Positions 63,296 to 64,000 of a stretch of DNA of 64,000 nt are shown piece by piece (positions within the stretch are counted from its first letter, which is position 1; each line of letters opens with the position of its first letter). Origin of the DNA: an uncultured Spirochaetia bacterium (GTDB lineage Bacteria > Spirochaetota > Brachyspiria > Brachyspirales > Brachyspiraceae); assembly GCA_947040495.1 (NCBI GenBank), contig CAMRBQ010000005.1, positions 1-64,000 of the forward strand. Reading direction: 5' to 3'. The notes under the pieces were generated by a model that saw only the letters and a program-made list of their open reading frames with translations, had not been told where the DNA came from and made no database searches. The position numbers and the translations under genes are program-made.

Positions 63296-64000
63296 ATGCC
63301 TATAACAGATGAAAAACATATAAGTCAGTACAAGCAACTTCATAATAATCAAAAAAATTATGGTAGCACTTCCTCTATGTTTTTTGAAGAGATATGTATG
63401 TTTATTGATTATATCAATCCTAAAACTGTATTAGATTATGGTTGTGGAAAGGGTGCTTTGGTTTCTCTACTTCGAGAGAAATATCCGTCTATAGAAATAT
63501 ATGGTTATGACCCGAGTGTAGAAGAGCATAGTAAATTGGAAAAAGACCATTTTGATATAATTGTAAATACAGATGTCCTTGAGCATGTGCCTGAAAATGA
63601 TGTGAGCGATGTAATAAGTCATATCGCAAGTTTATCTCAAAATGTATTTTTTAATCTTCATCATGAAAAGGCTTCTTTCACATTACCTAATGGGCAAAAT
63701 GCACATTGCACTATCAAGCCTTCTACTTGGTATCATGATATTATGATAAAGTATTTTGATACTGTTATTGCATTGGGGGGAAGAGCCCCTATTTTATCAG
63801 CGGTAATTACTTTTAATATAGATAATATATTAATGCATAAATATAATTATATTGTGGCAGCAGAGCATGATGCACTAAAAGTAAATTGGTTGCCAACTAT
63901 GTTTGGAATATCTAATAATAGAACAACTCTAAAAATAACAATATTTTTTATAAAAATAACAATTAAAGTTACAGATAAAAAAATTTCAAAAATAGCATCT
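63296..64000 (+). CDS. Class I SAM-dependent methyltransferase, truncated by the window end
   Basis: An open frame of 235 codons from the ATG at 63296 to the last base, with no stop. GGGGA lies about ten bases before the ATG. Motif I is LDYGCGKGAL, followed by YGYDPS, and post-motif DVLEHVP is a typical class I methyltransferase landmark. It follows a heptosyltransferase, so a role in surface-glycan methylation is plausible. The 3' end lies beyond the window. Confidence 0.85.
   Translation, partial: MPITDEKHISQYKQLHNNQKNYGSTSSMFFEEICMFIDYINPKTVLDYGCGKGALVSLLREKYPSIEIYGYDPSVEEHSKLEKDHFDIIVNTDVLEHVPENDVSDVISHIASLSQNVFFNLHHEKASFTLPNGQNAHCTIKPSTWYHDIMIKYFDTVIALGGRAPILSAVITFNIDNILMHKYNYIVAAEHDALKVNWLPTMFGISNNRTTLKITIFFIKITIKVTDKKISKIAS

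Noticed and set aside
1-64000. CRISPR array, insertion sequences with terminal repeats, or rRNA genes
   Set aside because: No regularly spaced direct repeats, no transposase gene and no rRNA sequence were found when reading the window.

Overview
The window is a very AT-rich, densely packed chromosomal segment of a diderm bacterium. Lipid A/LOS genes (an LpxC domain, KdsB, a heptosyltransferase), an MlaE-type permease, a bactofilin, a CheX phosphatase and a Vsp-like surface protein together suggest a spirochaete, most likely Brachyspira. That assignment is inference from gene content and base composition; no rRNA lies in the window. Nearly all of it is ordinary single-copy core gene content, with two tRNA genes (Val-UAC, Gly-UCC) and one clearly accessory stretch at about 9.8-14 kb.

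Layout. 0-1 kb: an ECF sigma factor with a membrane-anchored partner. 1.2-5.6 kb: a surface protein, divergent dnaN and pfk, and a WecG/TagA-like gene. 5.6-9 kb: an alcohol dehydrogenase/PIG-L deacetylase pair, a small membrane protein with a 12-base homopolymer, and fabD. 9.2-14 kb: cheX, atpZ, a frameshifted DJ-1 gene, orphan DUF2750 and SUKH genes, tRNA-Val, and a four-gene phage-derived operon including a Gp15-like protein. 14-20 kb: an aldehyde dehydrogenase, an RsmI-like methylase, an exported propeller, and an operon of an RsbW-like ATPase, a Nudix-histidine kinase fusion and an SGNH esterase. 20-33 kb: tRNA-Gly, htpG, a DUF362/permease pair, lepB, a 593-aa protein, proC, rimO, a ClpX-like ATPase and scpA. 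33-41 kb: purD, a JAB-domain gene, putP, DUF4416, a receiver-LpxC fusion, pgk. 41-49 kb: two large membrane proteins with acidic tails, a first methionine aminopeptidase, DUF167, a uracil-DNA glycosylase, nifS, dus. 49-55 kb: small hypotheticals, a second methionine aminopeptidase, a bactofilin, a GNAT, kdsB, a decayed gene, atpB and a META lipoprotein. 55-64 kb: dnaJ, a TPR protein, an NtrC-type regulator with mlaE, pyrE, an intact DJ-1 gene, a heptosyltransferase and a methyltransferase cut by the window end.

A recurring theme is regulated envelope biogenesis: LpxC carries its own receiver domain, an orphan NtrC-like regulator precedes mlaE, and a soluble Nudix-kinase has no adjacent response regulator. 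The best candidates for undescribed biology are the Nudix-kinase operon, the REC-LpxC fusion, the acidic-tailed membrane pair and the ClpX-like unfoldase with a replaced N-domain. At base level I also see two strong promoters that place the transcription start on the AUG (rec-lpxC and rimO), paired inverted repeats around the pyrE promoter, and a five-base tandem repeat at the presumed dnaN promoter.
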